From Echinarachnius parma (lineage: Eukaryota > Echinodermata > Echinoidea > Clypeasteroida > Echinarachniidae), in NCBI GenBank assembly GCA_037951105.1, contig JBAMJV010009796.1, forward strand, positions 1 to 64,000: a stretch of DNA of 64,000 nt. The letters are read 5' to 3'. Shown one piece after another: positions 36,142 through 46,684 of the stretch. Every line of letters begins with the position of its first letter. The stretch's first letter is position 1. Both the position numbers and the translations under genes were made by a program. The notes beneath the pieces are model-generated. The model was not told where the DNA came from and did no database searches. It saw only the letters and a program-made list of their open reading frames with translations.

Positions 36142-37190
36142 CAGCTTGTCCCAGAAAAAATTACAACGGCACTTTCCGCAACGATAACTTTAAAGATAGA
36201 TCAATCAGAATGATATTTCAGGGTATGAAACTATAACTTATTACCTACGTCTTGCATAAAACCCTATTCGATTTGCTTCAGTGGTCATGGAGAATTAGGA
36301 TCTTTTGTCAATCATGTCAGATGTCCCTTCCCTCCAGATTTTGTAAGGAGACGTGTTGTCCATTGACAACGGGACTTTCTGCAAGGATAACTTTAAAGAT
36401 AGTGGATCAATCAGAATGATATTTCAGGGTATGAAACTATAACTTATTACCTACATCTTGCAGAAAACCCTATTCGATTTGCTTCAGTGGTCATGGAGAA
36501 TGAGGATCTTTTGTCAATCATGTCAGATGTCCCTTCCCTCCAGATTTTGTAAGGAGACGTGTTGTCCATTGACAACTTTCTGCAACGATAACTTTAAAAA
36601 TATTAAATCAATCAGAATAATATTTCAGGGTATGAAACTATAACTTATTACCTACATTTTGCAGAAAATCCTATTCGATTTGCTTCAGTGGTCATGGAGA
36701 ATGAGGATCTTTTGTCAATCATATCATGTGTCCATTTTCGTTATGTTCACGCGTTATGAACGAAAATGGACTTGTTCACGCGTTATGAACGAAAATGGAC
36801 ACATGACATGATTGACAAAAGATCCTCATTCTCCATGACCACTGAAGCAAACTGAATAGGGTTTTTTGCAAGATGTACGTAATAAGTTATAGTTTCATAC
36901 CCTGAAATATTATTCTGATTTATTTACTATTTTAAAGTTATCGTTGCAGAAAGTCCCGTTGTCAATGGACAACACGTCTCCTTACAACATCTGGAGGGAA
37001 GGGACATCTGACGTGATTTACAAAAGATCCTCATTCTCCATGACCACTGAAGCAAACCGAATAGGGTTTTTTGCAAGATGTACGTAATAAGTTATAGTTT
37101 CATACCCTGAAATATTATTCTGATTTATTTACTATTTTAAAGTTATCGTTGTGGAAAGTGCCGTTGTAATTTTTTTTCTGGGACAAGCTG
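36142..37190. mobile_element. Large mariner-type MITE nested in the LINE
   Basis: The ends CAGCTTGTCCCAGAAAAAAT and TTTTTTTTCTGGGACAAGCTG are flanked by TA. The interior has three direct copies of a ~200-bp unit (GATAACTTTAAAGATAG through TGTTGTCCATTGACAAC) and then two inverted copies, meeting at an inverted GTTCACGCGTTATGAACG centre near 36760. It is noncoding. Confidence 0.8.
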
Positions 37191-37915
37191 TACACTTGTG
37201 TCATCAGCAAATAAAATATAATTAAGTAGTGAGGATGTATTGCACAAATAATTTATATAAATAAGAAATAAAAGAGGTCCAAGGATGGATCCTTGGGGCA
37301 CTCCACAATTAAAAGTACTTGTTTCAGATTTATCACCGTCAATTACTACATATTGCGTACGATCTAATAAATAACTCTTAAAAAGATCATATATCACTCC
37401 TCGAATTCCATACATATTCAATTTATACAATAAAATCTTATGATAGAGCGTATCTTATGATCGAGCGTATCAAAGGCTTTACTTAAATCCAAAAACAATC
37501 CAATTAAAATTTGTTCATTATCTAGTGCACTTGTCACTATATTTACAAAATTAACCAATGCTAAAGAAGTAGAGTGCCCCTCTCTAAAACCATACTGATT
37601 CGGTGATAATATATTGCACGTAGATAAACATTTTAATAAACGATTATAAATACACTTTTCAAATATTTTAGAAAAAACAGGCAAGACAGAAATTGGACGA
37701 TAATTGGATAATATTTCAGAAGCACCATTTTTAAAAATAGGACTAACTCTGGCTATTTTCATTTTTTCAGGGGAAATACCCATTTGAATACATTGATTAA
37801 ATATTGCACATAATGGTTCACATATATAATAAATCACCTTTTTTATAACTCGTATATCTATTTCATCATACCCTGGACTTGTGTTATTCTTCATATTTTT
37901 CACAATTTCAATCAA
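37190..37915 (-). pseudogene. LINE reverse transcriptase, fingers and palm
   Basis: Two overlapping frames carry NYRPISVLPVFSKIFEKC, NQYGFREGHSTSLAL, LFLDLSKAFDTLDHK, then FNCGVPQGSILGPLLFLIY and LFADDTSV. The FADD active site is intact. The frames are joined by a 17-bp direct duplication at 37435-37468 that shifts the frame after DTLDHKI. Confidence 0.85.
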
Positions 37916-37979
37916 TTCATTGGGTAAAATAACATCAATCTTCGAATATCGTTATTAATACATCGATCAAATTGCCTAT

Positions 37980-38909
37980 TTAAGTTAAAACCAACATTAC
38001 AAAATATTCATTGAATGCATTTGCAATCCTATTTTTTTCTATGAGAGATTCTCCTTGAACTACAATCTTATTTATATTATTTAATTTAGTAGCTTTACCC
38101 ATTGCATTATTTATAACTTGCCATGTTTTTTTCATATCTCCTTGAGCGTTTTTAAATTGATTCCCATAATATTCCCTTTTAGCACTCTTTATTTTATTTG
38201 TTACCATATTCCTTATCGTCTTATAAACATTTTTTCTATAGTCAGTAGGATTCTTTAAATATAATTTATATAATCGTGACTTCTTTTTAATGAGTTTTTT
38301 AATTTCGTTATTGAACCAAGGTTTATTTCTACGTTTATTTTTAGGAGTAAAATTCTTAATTGGGAAGCATCTTCTATAGGCATTACTAATAATATACAAA
38401 AACTTATTATAACTTTCATCAGGGTTTTGTTTCAAAACATCCCAATCAATCCCCTGTATAACCTGTATCAAATCCTGTATTCTATCATCAGTAATTTCAC
38501 GATGTACTTTAAAGCTTTTATCTTTAGTACAATTTTCTTCTTGACTTAGAATACAAAATATTGGAAAGTGATCACTAATATCATTTAATATAATTCCTGA
38601 TGAAATATCACACAAATCATTTGTAAATATATTATCAATTAAAGTTGCAGTATTAGGAGAAACGCGTGTAGGATTTTGTATTAATGGGTACATATTATAA
38701 GAAAATAAATTATCTAAAAATTCATTCACACATTGCACATTTCCAATGTTTAAAAGGTTTATATAAAAATCACCCATTAAATATATTTTTTTCTTTTCAG
38801 TTTGTACAATATATAACAAATTATTCATAAAACGTAGAAACTCTTCAATCGATTGATTTGGAGGCGTATATATTGTACCAACTAAAACATTATTATTATT
38901 AACACTCAT
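37980..38909 (-). pseudogene. LINE endonuclease C-terminal part and linker
   Basis: It reads NNVLVGTIYTPPNQS, IYLMGDFYINLLN, ATLIDNIFTND and SDHFPIFCIL. The catalytic GDFN motif is GDFY, which would be expected to harm endonuclease activity. The remainder, rich in lysine and asparagine, is the spacer before the reverse transcriptase. Confidence 0.8.
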
Positions 38910-39367
38910 CTCAATAAAAAAATACTCTCAACGGCATCACTATTTACATCTAAATCCGTTCGACGTTGAAATGAAATATTTTCTTTTATATACAAACCCA
39001 CACCACCGCCTCTTTTATATTTACGTCCATTGCCAATAAAAACATCATTTTCAATATTATACAAATCATACAAATTATTTTCATTTAACCACGTTTCACC
39101 AACACCTACAACACTAAATTGGGTACTTAATGATAATAGAAAACAAGATAATGAATCCAAATTATGACATAAACTTCTACAATTGACATGGATAAAAGAT
39201 AATTTCTTATTTAAATCTTTAAAAAAGGAATCAAACTCATCAGGTGTATAGTACAATTGCTCAAAATTGGGATCATCATATACCGGAGATACATATTCAT
39301 GTAACCTATTCAAATCAGATACAACATGCGAGTTTAGACCTGGACTAAAAACACTACTAAAATACAT
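38906..39367 (-). pseudogene. LINE endonuclease, N-terminal part
   Basis: The frame contains FIHVNCRSLCHNLDSL, SVVGVGETWLNENN and RGGGVGLYIKENISF. These match the early motifs of AP-type LINE endonucleases: the N of HVNCRSL, the E of the ETWL motif, and GGGVGLYI. It ends by frameshift at VESIF. Confidence 0.8.
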
Positions 39368-39630
39368 TTAAACACCACTTACAGCTAAACATAAAATAAA
39401 AACAACAAAAACCACTAAAACGTACTTGTACCAATTAATGTTTTAAAAAACAACAAAAACAAACAAGAAAAGTGTTGATAAGTTGCACATATAACGGTGC
39501 ACCGGGAGATCTGCTTGCCGCAATTGCACAATTCATAAAACCTTCTTACAAAGACTGATCATCCTTTATTGGCAAGCTTTTTCACAGATTATCTAAGTCT
39601 CTCTTTGATTTCATTACATGTTATTTCCAG

Positions 39631-39858
39631 TTCCTTCGTCACCGATTTGTCCAGCCGACATTCATATCCGGATGGAACCAGATGGCGTCAACGCTACTGT
39701 GAACATCACCCTTCCCGATAACAATAGGGACACCGATGTATTCCCGCTGATTCTAAGCAAACGCAGTGTGGACACTTATCCACTCGGAGAAACCATCGTC
39801 ACCGTTTCTGTCACGTGGTATCCTGAGATGAATTGTAGCTTTGTCGTCAATGTTGCCG
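39631..39858 (+). CDS. HYR-domain exon (type C), intact
   Basis: This is a 228-bp phase 1-1 exon, with acceptor TTATTTCCAG and donor GTATGT at 39859. It encodes SPICPADIHIRMEPDG, VNITLPDNNRDTDVFPLIL, DTYPLGETIVTVSVTWY and MNCSFVVNVAG. All HYR landmarks are present: CP.DI at the start, YPLGETIVT as the central FPvGtt.Vt motif, and C.F.V.V at the end. There are several N-glycosylation sequons. It lies just downstream of the 5' end of a minus-strand LINE. Function is inferred from the family: an extracellular adhesion or spacer module. Confidence 0.8.
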
Positions 39859-39984
39859 GTATGTGTCGAAATGTATCAAAGAATATCGTTGAGAACATGT
39901 CTTGTTCATACGATTATCACCAAGACCAACATTCAAAAATAAACATTAGCTGATCAAAGGTCCAATTACAGTGATTAACTGGGG

Positions 39985-40060
39985 AAGACTAGATTATCCC
40001 ATTTGGTGACGTGATATAATTGCAGCTTTGTCGTACAAGTAGCAGATATTATTAGATAAT
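39985..40060 (+). pseudogene. Tiny HYR exon fragment
   Basis: This stretch repeats the end of the exon at 39631, including GACGTGATATAATTGCAGC and TTTGTCGT, which matches the NCSFVV coding segment. It has stop codons and no full exon. It looks like a leftover of unequal duplication between HYR exons. Confidence 0.4.
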
Positions 40061-40175
40061 TAATAAACAAAAACGATTAGTATCAGCGTAATATATGTAA
40101 ATACGACATAAATACCTTTGGTATTACTTCCTCTTATTCTACTTTGTCGTCTTTTTCTCTTTATCATTATCATAG

Positions 40176-40408
40176 TTCCCATAACCCTGGTATGTCCAGA
40201 TGATATTCGAGTCGGACTTCAGCTAGATGAAACTAACGTAACGCAAGTGAATTGGACAACCCCATCAAATAATTTCACAGACGAATTTCCCCTCAACTAC
40301 ACTATAATGGGAAAAGTGGCAAATATTTCCCAGTAGGGATAACGAATAATACGCTATATCAGGAGGGATATCCGTCTATTAACTGCACTTTCACTATCAA
40401 CGTTGTCG
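40176..40408 (+). pseudogene. HYR-domain exon (type A, second copy), one frame break
   Basis: The exon enters in phase 1 after ATTATCATAG and ends before GTAAGT at 40409. It reads ITLVCPDDIRVGLQLDET, VNWTTPSNNFTDEFPLNYT, then after a one-base shift PVGITNNTLYQEGYPS and NCTFTINVV. It is 233 bp instead of 234. Adding one T to the TTT run near 40327 would restore a continuous frame through an FPVG motif, the canonical HYR centre. As given, a TAG stop interrupts it at 40334. Its paralogue at 29730 has breaks at different places, so the two were not disabled together. Confidence 0.65.
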
Positions 40409-40859
40409 GTAAGTAACGCTGATATCATTATAATGTTGCTAGGAATCTTGTTGCAAGTGGAAAATTATATTTAATACAAATTACAATGGAACATGTTGGG
40501 CAGATTTGTTGTTCCAGTTACTACAATAATCACTTCAATTCGTTTGCCATAGTCGTAACAATTCTCATCACTAGTTTTACACAAATTTACTTTGAGAGGA
40601 CGATTTGACTATTGGCAACATGATGATGGTTAATTTCCCAGACTTCCATGGTTCTGGTGTAGTGCCTAACGAGCTACTCTCACTGAGCAGGGTTCAGGGC
40701 ATAGTCTTTGTTCCCTTCTGACTCCACCCTGCGTCTTGCGATTGTTGTAGTTTTCCTTCATCCTGATTTCACAGACTCCTAAGAAAACAAACGTAAATAT
40801 CAACTTCTTTAACATTGAAATGAAAAAACTCTAACATTAAATTAAAGAAAGAACAATGA

Positions 40860-41205
40860 ACAATAACGAGAAAGCAATATATTATCTGCACAGATAGCAG
40901 CCGACCTAACAACACCGGATGTATTATGGGTGTCTCTTGATTTATCAAACATCTACATCTCACAGCGGCATTTGACAGCGTGGACCATGGCATACTGCTC
41001 CATCGTCTCCAGGATCGCTTAGGAATATCAGGAACTGTCCCTCAATAGATAAGGTCATACTTGACTGGAAGAAGCCATGCTTTGAAAGTCAAAGAGGTCA
41101 CTTCCAGCCAGATTTAAAGCGGCACATGCGGTGTACCGCAGGAGTCCGTGATTGGCCCACTGCTTTTCACACTTCATACGTCACCAGTCCTATTCATGAC
41201 ATTAT
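40860..41205 (+). pseudogene. L2-like LINE reverse transcriptase, part 1
   Basis: With frameshifts, the + strand reads segments such as AAFDSVDHGILLHRLQDR, LGISGTVL, then SGTCGVPQESVIGPLLFT and SPIHDIM. These match RT motifs (AFDTVDH.ILL.RL, GVPQGSVLGPLLF). The frame stops where a 1.7-kb stack of insertions begins at about 41205 and resumes at 42885. Confidence 0.65.
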
Positions 41206-41231
41206 GGACTTTTCGCAAACCTGAGGACGAC

Positions 41232-41495
41232 GAGTAGTGGGGTGGTTAAGGGGTCCCTGACTGCATTTTGGGGTACGATTGTTTTACTTGGCATACATAC
41301 TCCTTGGATCAAAAGAAGAAAATTCGTCAAAAGAGACACTCTGTATCTATGCAAATTAGGCCTAATTTCCATAATTGATACAGAGTGTCTCTTTGGATAA
41401 ATGTTCTTCTTTTGATCCAAGGAGTTTGTATGCCAAGTAAAACAATTGTACCCCAAACTGCAGTGAACACCCATATTTGTGGCCCCTACTAGAAG
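41232..41495. mobile_element. Palindromic MITE inside the L2-like LINE
   Basis: TTTTGGGGTACGATTGTTTT, then CTTGGCATACATACTCCTTG and GATCAAAAGAAGAA, return inverted as TTCTTCTTTTGATCC and GCCAAGTAAAACAATTGTAC. This makes a near-perfect hairpin around AAATTAGGCCTAATTT. Confidence 0.75.
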
Positions 41496-41647
41496 AAATG
41501 ACGTCATTTAGGCGAGAAATTACGTCACTTACGTTCTCTCTCGTCGTCTGGCCAATCTGAGCACTAGTTCATGCCCGATTTCAGGTTCGTCGGAAAATCC
41601 AGTGCACCGTCTTCAGAATTACGTAATCAGAGAAGTATCAACATGTA

Positions 41648-42345
41648 TATGTGTGTGTGTGTGTTTTATACGTGTGTATGTGTATGTGTGGTGGATTATG
41701 TAACTGGTGTATGCGTGTGTGTTTGAATGTCACGTGCGTTTGTGGCTTTGTGTACGTGTGTGCGCATTTGTGCGTGTGTGTGTGTGTTTGTGAGTGTATA
41801 TATGTGTGTCTTTGTGTTTGTTGGAATGCGAGTGCCTGCGTGCGTGTGTGTATATGCGTATGTGTATACGGGAATGGGTTTTTGTTTGAGTGTGTGCGTG
41901 TGTTTGTGTTTGTTTGAGTGTTCGCGTGGATGAGTGTGCGTGCGTGTGTTTGTGTGTGTGTGGATGTGTGTGTGTGGGTGTTTGCGTGCATTTGTGAGTG
42001 TGCATTCATGTGTTTGTGTTTGTGTGGGTGTGTGTTGTGTATCTGTATGCGTATGTGTGGGAGTTGTATTAATGTTGTGTTTGAGTGTATACGCGTGTGT
42101 AAGGGTTTGTGTTTGTGTGTGCGCATGTGTGGGGTGTTTGTGTGCATTTGTGTTTGTTTGAGTGCGAGTGCGTGCGTGCGTGCGGGAGTGGATGTTTGTG
42201 CGTGTGAGTATGCGTATGTGTAAGTGTGTGTGTGTGTTTGTGTGATTGAATGCGTGTATGTGTGTGTGTGTCTGTGTTGAAGTTTGAGTATTTAAGTGTT
42301 CGGTGCGCATGTGTATGTGTGTATGTGAGTGTTTGACATGAGTGT
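41648..42345. repeat. Long degenerate (TG)n tract
   Basis: About 700 bases of TGTG/GTGC/GTTT sequence lie here. All long frames on both strands (cysteine-valine or histidine-threonine rich) are artefacts of the repeat. Confidence 0.9.
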
Positions 42346-42435
42346 TGACTAAAAGCGAAGATGCTTGAAAGGCAGCGAACAGGTAGTGAACAGGACGGGT
42401 TGACTAGATCCAATAGACCGCTTCTGTGATGACAT

Positions 42436-42596
42436 GCAAATAATATGCGTATAACGTACATACCTCCCGTTGACAAGATTAAGCTTAACAATAGTAACTA
42501 GGTCCGGCAAGCTAAGTATATGCCGGAGCTTGACGGACCTAGTAACTATTGTTAAGCTTGTCAACGGGGAGTATTACGTCATACGCATATTATTTG
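42436..42596. mobile_element. Hairpin element
   Basis: GCAAATAATATGCGTA and CGTTGACAAGATTAAGC, then TAACAATAGTAACTAGGTCC, are inverted at 42535-42596 around a short CTAAGTATATGCC loop. It is noncoding. Confidence 0.75.
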
Positions 42597-42602
42597 CTTA
42601 TA

Positions 42603-42817
42603 CAGGGTGGCCCAGAAATAACGGAACGGGGAACTTTCAATTATAAAGAAACATACAGACTAGGTTCACTTGATAGATAATCTTTTAAAAAGAAATTTTA
42701 TATCAACAACAGTAATTTGGTCAAGTAGTTTTTTGTTTGGTATCTATCTAGTGAACCTATTATGTACGTTTCTTCACAATGGCAAATACCCCGTTCCGTT
42801 ATTTCTGGGCCACCCTG
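42603..42817. mobile_element. CAGGGTGGCCC MITE
   Basis: Perfect ends CAGGGTGGCCCAGAAATAAC and GTTATTTCTGGGCCACCCTG enclose GGTTCACTTGATAGATA and its inverse. The end sequence resembles the mariner-type MITE at 36142 (CAGCTTGTCCCAGAAA). A lone right end of the same type is at 16095-16110. Confidence 0.8.
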
Positions 42818-42884
42818 AAACAGTCGTTTCAGAACGGGAAACTCGTTCTCGTCCACACTATCGAAAAGTCCCTATTATTGCGGC

Positions 42885-43130
42885 TCACCAATTGAAATCC
42901 ATGATCTACGCTGACGATACACAAGTCTACGTTACTTTCAAACCTTCTGAACGTGCCTCGTCAGTTACCAGAGAAAACGCTTGCATCAAAGACATCAGAT
43001 CCTGGTCTGTTCAGAATAAACTGAAGATAAATGATGACAAAACTGAAGTCTTGCACTTGTCTTCCAAATTCCTTGCCACGCCGTCAACACGTGTCTATAT
43101 TACTGTTGGCGAGTCTATTATCGAAGCCTG
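42885..43130 (+). pseudogene. L2-like LINE reverse transcriptase, part 2
   Basis: It reads HQLKSMIYADDTQVYVTF, IKDIRSWSVQNKLKINDDK and TEVLHLSSKF. YADDTQ is the catalytic motif and W...NKLK.NDDKTE is the next conserved block. It is cut at 43131 by the TIR element copy B. Confidence 0.8.
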
Positions 43131-44804
43131 TGGACATATTCATAAAAGTCCGATAGCCTATCTGTCAGCTAGGCCTTATCTCCTTGCCAAAATGCCAGTT
43201 TGGACGATAACAAGCGGGGAACTCACACAACTCGCTTGGGTGATCACCTTTGTTTTCACAAACCAGTGCACAACACACACGTGCATGGGTATGTCTTTAG
43301 TATGTGTGTAGATTTTGCACGCTGTCTATGCCCTTACCATATCGACCAATCAACGAGCGTCTAAGCCCTGTAATACAATAGCCATTTAAAATCTTCGTAG
43401 CGGGTTGCTAAATCGTAATTCAAGAAGCACTTCTAAGCATACCGATAACAAGCTAACAACTCGGATGATTTATTCATCGTGGCTGTCATGGTAACATTCC
43501 ATCTGTTGCAAGTTTGTTTGACATCGCATAAAAGCGCAGTTTACTCGAACGTGTGAATGAAAGAATTGTTCCTTATTGTTCCAATCATAAAAGCGTCTTA
43601 TTGAGTGTGTTATGTGTTCTACAACGTGATACAGTAAGGGGGGGGGGGGGGGGTAGTAGTAGTAGTAGTGTCTTTATATCTGGGGTAAACGGGGGGGGGG
43701 GGAGGGCGGTAACTTTTGTCCAAAACAAAAAGCTTGCTATAATGCTTGTTAAACAGTTGTGACAGGAAGGGGAATTCCTAAATGTATAAGGGTGTTACTG
43801 TAGATATGAGCGTGTGTAGGAATGATGTTTTTTTCGGGGCGGGGGGGGGGGGGGGGGATCACGCGTAAGCACATGTTTTCATAGCCACCCCAATGAAGCA
43901 AAACCAAATAAATCTCACTCCTCATTACGATCAAGCTCCGCCACGCTTATAATAGATAGCATGACAAGGGAAACTATTCAATTGCAGTGAAAACAGAAAC
44001 GAAATTGCATTAAATAGTATTATGTAATTTATATTTTCATTGTATGTTTGCTTTTTAAAGTGTTGAATAAAAATTTGAATTGAATATAGATAGATTCATC
44101 AAAACAGAAATGAAATCACATAAAGTCAATCCGAACTGCAAAAGTAAGCTAATATGTCACAAAGGACAAATAAAGGCAAATTACTCTCCAGATAAAAACA
44201 TGTAATTTAAGCTGATAAAAGATGTTATTGCTGAAGTACAAGGATGCTAGGACAAACACGGAAAAGTATGTTACTATGGGAACTATTTTGAACTAACATC
44301 ACGCTATCATAACAAATCTCTAATATCCCTTATTCGAATATTCTCCTTACCATGTTCACGATCGCGCCACACAACATGCACAACAGCCGGGCAGATTGTT
44401 ACTTGCTAGCGATTTAGAGTACCTCTAAATGTTTGCCCAGTTGTCGCTACAAATTTGTCCTATTTGGCTTTTGTGAATAAGAAAAATTTAGCTGGGTGCT
44501 AGGTCGTCATTCAACTTCAGCCTTTGTTGTAAGTCCAACAGAAGGTCCCACATAAATAGATTTCAATGCAATAAGTCCGCATCGCAGATCTATTGTTGTT
44601 ATTGTTCGCATTTCGACTAACAATGTCGTGGAATACCAAATGCTTGTGGAATTTAGACAGATGGGTTGTTATGCTAGGTCGGGCCTTGACTACGATAGCG
44701 AATTTAGTCTATTGGCCTTTTGTGAATACCAGCTAAGCCTAGCGAACATCGAAATTGTGATTTGATCAACCAACTAGCTTATCGGGGTTTTATGAATATG
44801 GCCA
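43131..44804 (-). mobile_element. Same TIR element, copy B
   Basis: This is the reverse complement of 4313-5931 almost throughout, so its G tracts near 43638, 43692 and 43840 correspond to copy A's C tracts. It carries an extra AT-rich insert with a GAATT tail at about 44025-44087. It has landed inside the reverse-transcriptase frame of an L2-like LINE. Lengths of about 1.6-1.7 kb in both copies suggest a genuine family. Confidence 0.75.
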
Positions 44805-45380
44805 CAGGACTGAAGCAAGAAACATGGTGGTAATTTTCGATGAACACACCAGCATGAAATCCCACGTAGCAAGTGTATGTCGCTCTGCCATGTCATCAAT
44901 ACGGAAAATCGGTCACATCCGCAACTGCCTCGACCGAAAATCCACACTCACCCCCGATTAGACACCTGTAACGCCGTTCTTGTCAACATTGCAGCAAGAA
45001 TAACTGAACGAGCTATTTCCCGGACCTTCATCACATTAATACTATCCAATCTACACTGGCTTCCCATCCACAAGCGGACACAATTCAAAGTACTACTCCT
45101 AACCTTCAAAGCCCAACACAGCATGGCACCACAGCTATCTCTGCACTACCACTACTGCAACAATACGCCCCATCCCGCTCCCTACGATCTCAGTCCCAGA
45201 AACTTCTTCAAGTCCCAAGAGCACACACACAACACTACGGTCAACGCGCTTTCAGCATCTCAGCACCAACCCTGTGGAATCAACTCCCATCCAACATCCG
45301 TGCCGCACCAACCCTGGACACTTTAAAGAAACTGTTAAAAACCCACCTATTTACGAATTAAATTTGTCTAGATTTTCCCC
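44805..45380 (+). pseudogene. L2-like LINE ORF2 C-terminus
   Basis: It continues NMVVIFDEHTSMKSHVA and IRKIGHIRNCL, then LDTCNAVLVN, LSNLHWLPIHKRTQFKVLL and TFKAQHSMAPQ. LDYCN..L and LHWLPV..RI.FK are hallmark C-terminal motifs of L2/CR1-type LINEs. The noncoding 3' end follows. Confidence 0.8.
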
Positions 45381-45734
45381 TTAGATAGGACAATGATCCA
45401 ATTCCAAAATGTATATAATTTCGTGTATGTAAGTTCGATTTGATAATTTTGTTACTGTAATTTGTTGTAATATTTTACTGTCAAGCGCATAGATTATGTT
45501 CATTCATATGTAATTGATTCCCCCTGTAGATTTTCCCCTTACAGGCGCAGCTACGCATACCCGCACAAAGGACTAAGACGTGACAAACACGCAAATACAT
45601 CACACCACTGATTACATGCGCACACACACATTGTATACACGCACATACATGCACGTGCAAGTGGAGAGAATGCTCACCCCAAAAATGGGTTAACGACCAG
45701 GTTCGCAACCATCGCGGGAGGAAATCGTTAATTG

Positions 45735-46380
45735 GAAGTCATATATAAATAATCAAATTGCTAGCGTTAAACAAAATAGAATATTATACTGTTAAAGGCA
45801 TATATGCGTGGGTTATTAGACGCGTGGATCCATCTTGCGCACTTTTACGCACGGTACGTAATCCCCATTGGCTCAGTTATAAGTAGCGATCGCAAACTTC
45901 CCCGCTTCCGAATACCCGAGTCAAAAATGCATTAAAAATAGTCGCGTTCGGAGATGTTTACGAGCGAAAATATAACGTAACACGCTTAACCGCAACCGAC
46001 TTCAAAGTGCCGCCGATTGATGGCTAGGTGACAGCGTGAGAAATTTGTTTGCTGCATGCAATTTCATAAGAAGGCCTTTGTTCAGATATTTTGAAGCACC
46101 TCTCTTCGATCGATCCAACATATATCTTGAGTTTACCTCGAGAGATTACGGTGGAGTCGAGTTGGAATTTGCTGACTACCCTTTATAACCCACGCATATA
46201 TGCCTTTAATTCAATGTGGTTTGTAGCAAAGTATAAGTTCAAAGTTCTTGATAGACAGAGGCGAACATAAATAATCAAAGAGCTAGCATTAAATAACAGC
46301 ATGTATACTGTTAATTAAATTTTGATTGTAGCAAAAAATGAGTTCAAAAGTTCTTGAAGGGTAGGTGCGAACATAACATT
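45735..46380. repeat. Two-unit direct repeat around the MITE
   Basis: ATAAATAATCAAA...GCTAGC, TATACTGTTAA, and GTAGCAAA followed by GAGTTCAAAGTTCTTGA-like sequence occur twice, once split by the MITE at 45792 and once intact at 46268-46375. Confidence 0.6.
45792..46209. mobile_element. TTAA-target MITE, separate family, with empty site
   Basis: The ends are TTAAAGGCATATATGCGTGG and CCACGCATATATGCCTTTAA. The element sits in the first unit of a ~120-bp direct repeat. The second unit has an uninterrupted TTAA at 46311-46314, the empty site. The body has no open frame I recognise. Confidence 0.75.
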
Positions 46381-46684
46381 GTTCATATTGTTCAAATAAT
46401 GGTTTGGGTGATCGGTGGGTGTCCCGTAGGCGTACCGGCGGCTGCCCGCCGGGCTCCGCCGGGAATTTCTCACGGGCAATCTGGGTATATATGTGGTTTA
46501 TACAGGCTGGTCATCAACAACAACACTTTGCTCTGCATCTGAGAGGTCAACAAGGTCTACGATGCCGTTGATACCACAATCCCAGCACTTTGCCCGGCTG
46601 AGGGAGAGGATGGCGTACGCCCGTTACCTTCGAACCCAAGAGACTTGGCGAGCTCCCCAGGAGATGTCTCCTCTTCACCGTATT

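Larger units (their letters stand above)
34630..39370 (-). mobile_element. CR1-group LINE, near full length, with two nested insertions
   Basis: Read on the minus strand, an AP endonuclease (39367 to ~38500), a linker and a reverse transcriptase (~37900 to ~35650) appear in the normal LINE order. The 3' end near 34630 has TTGAAC tandem units. The coding region is broken by a frameshift near 38915, one near 37960, a 17-bp duplication at 37435-37468, a TGA near 35756, a MITE (36142-37190) and a LINE tail (35292-35610). When the MITE with one TA is ignored, the RT frame continues DDTSVYMTHND, so the insertion is clean. The element lies between an HYR relic and its intact paralogue. Clade assignment (CR1/Daphne/L2 range) is from motif style only. 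Confidence 0.8.

Noticed and set aside
41638..42491. Long open frames on both strands rich in Cys/Val or His/Thr
   Set aside because: They are produced by the degenerate (TG)n tract. Every frame is open because the repeat lacks stop codons.
42670..43311. A 213-codon frame
   Set aside because: It joins a MITE half, the LINE YADDTQ segment and the end of the TIR element copy B. Only 42885-43130 is biologically meaningful.
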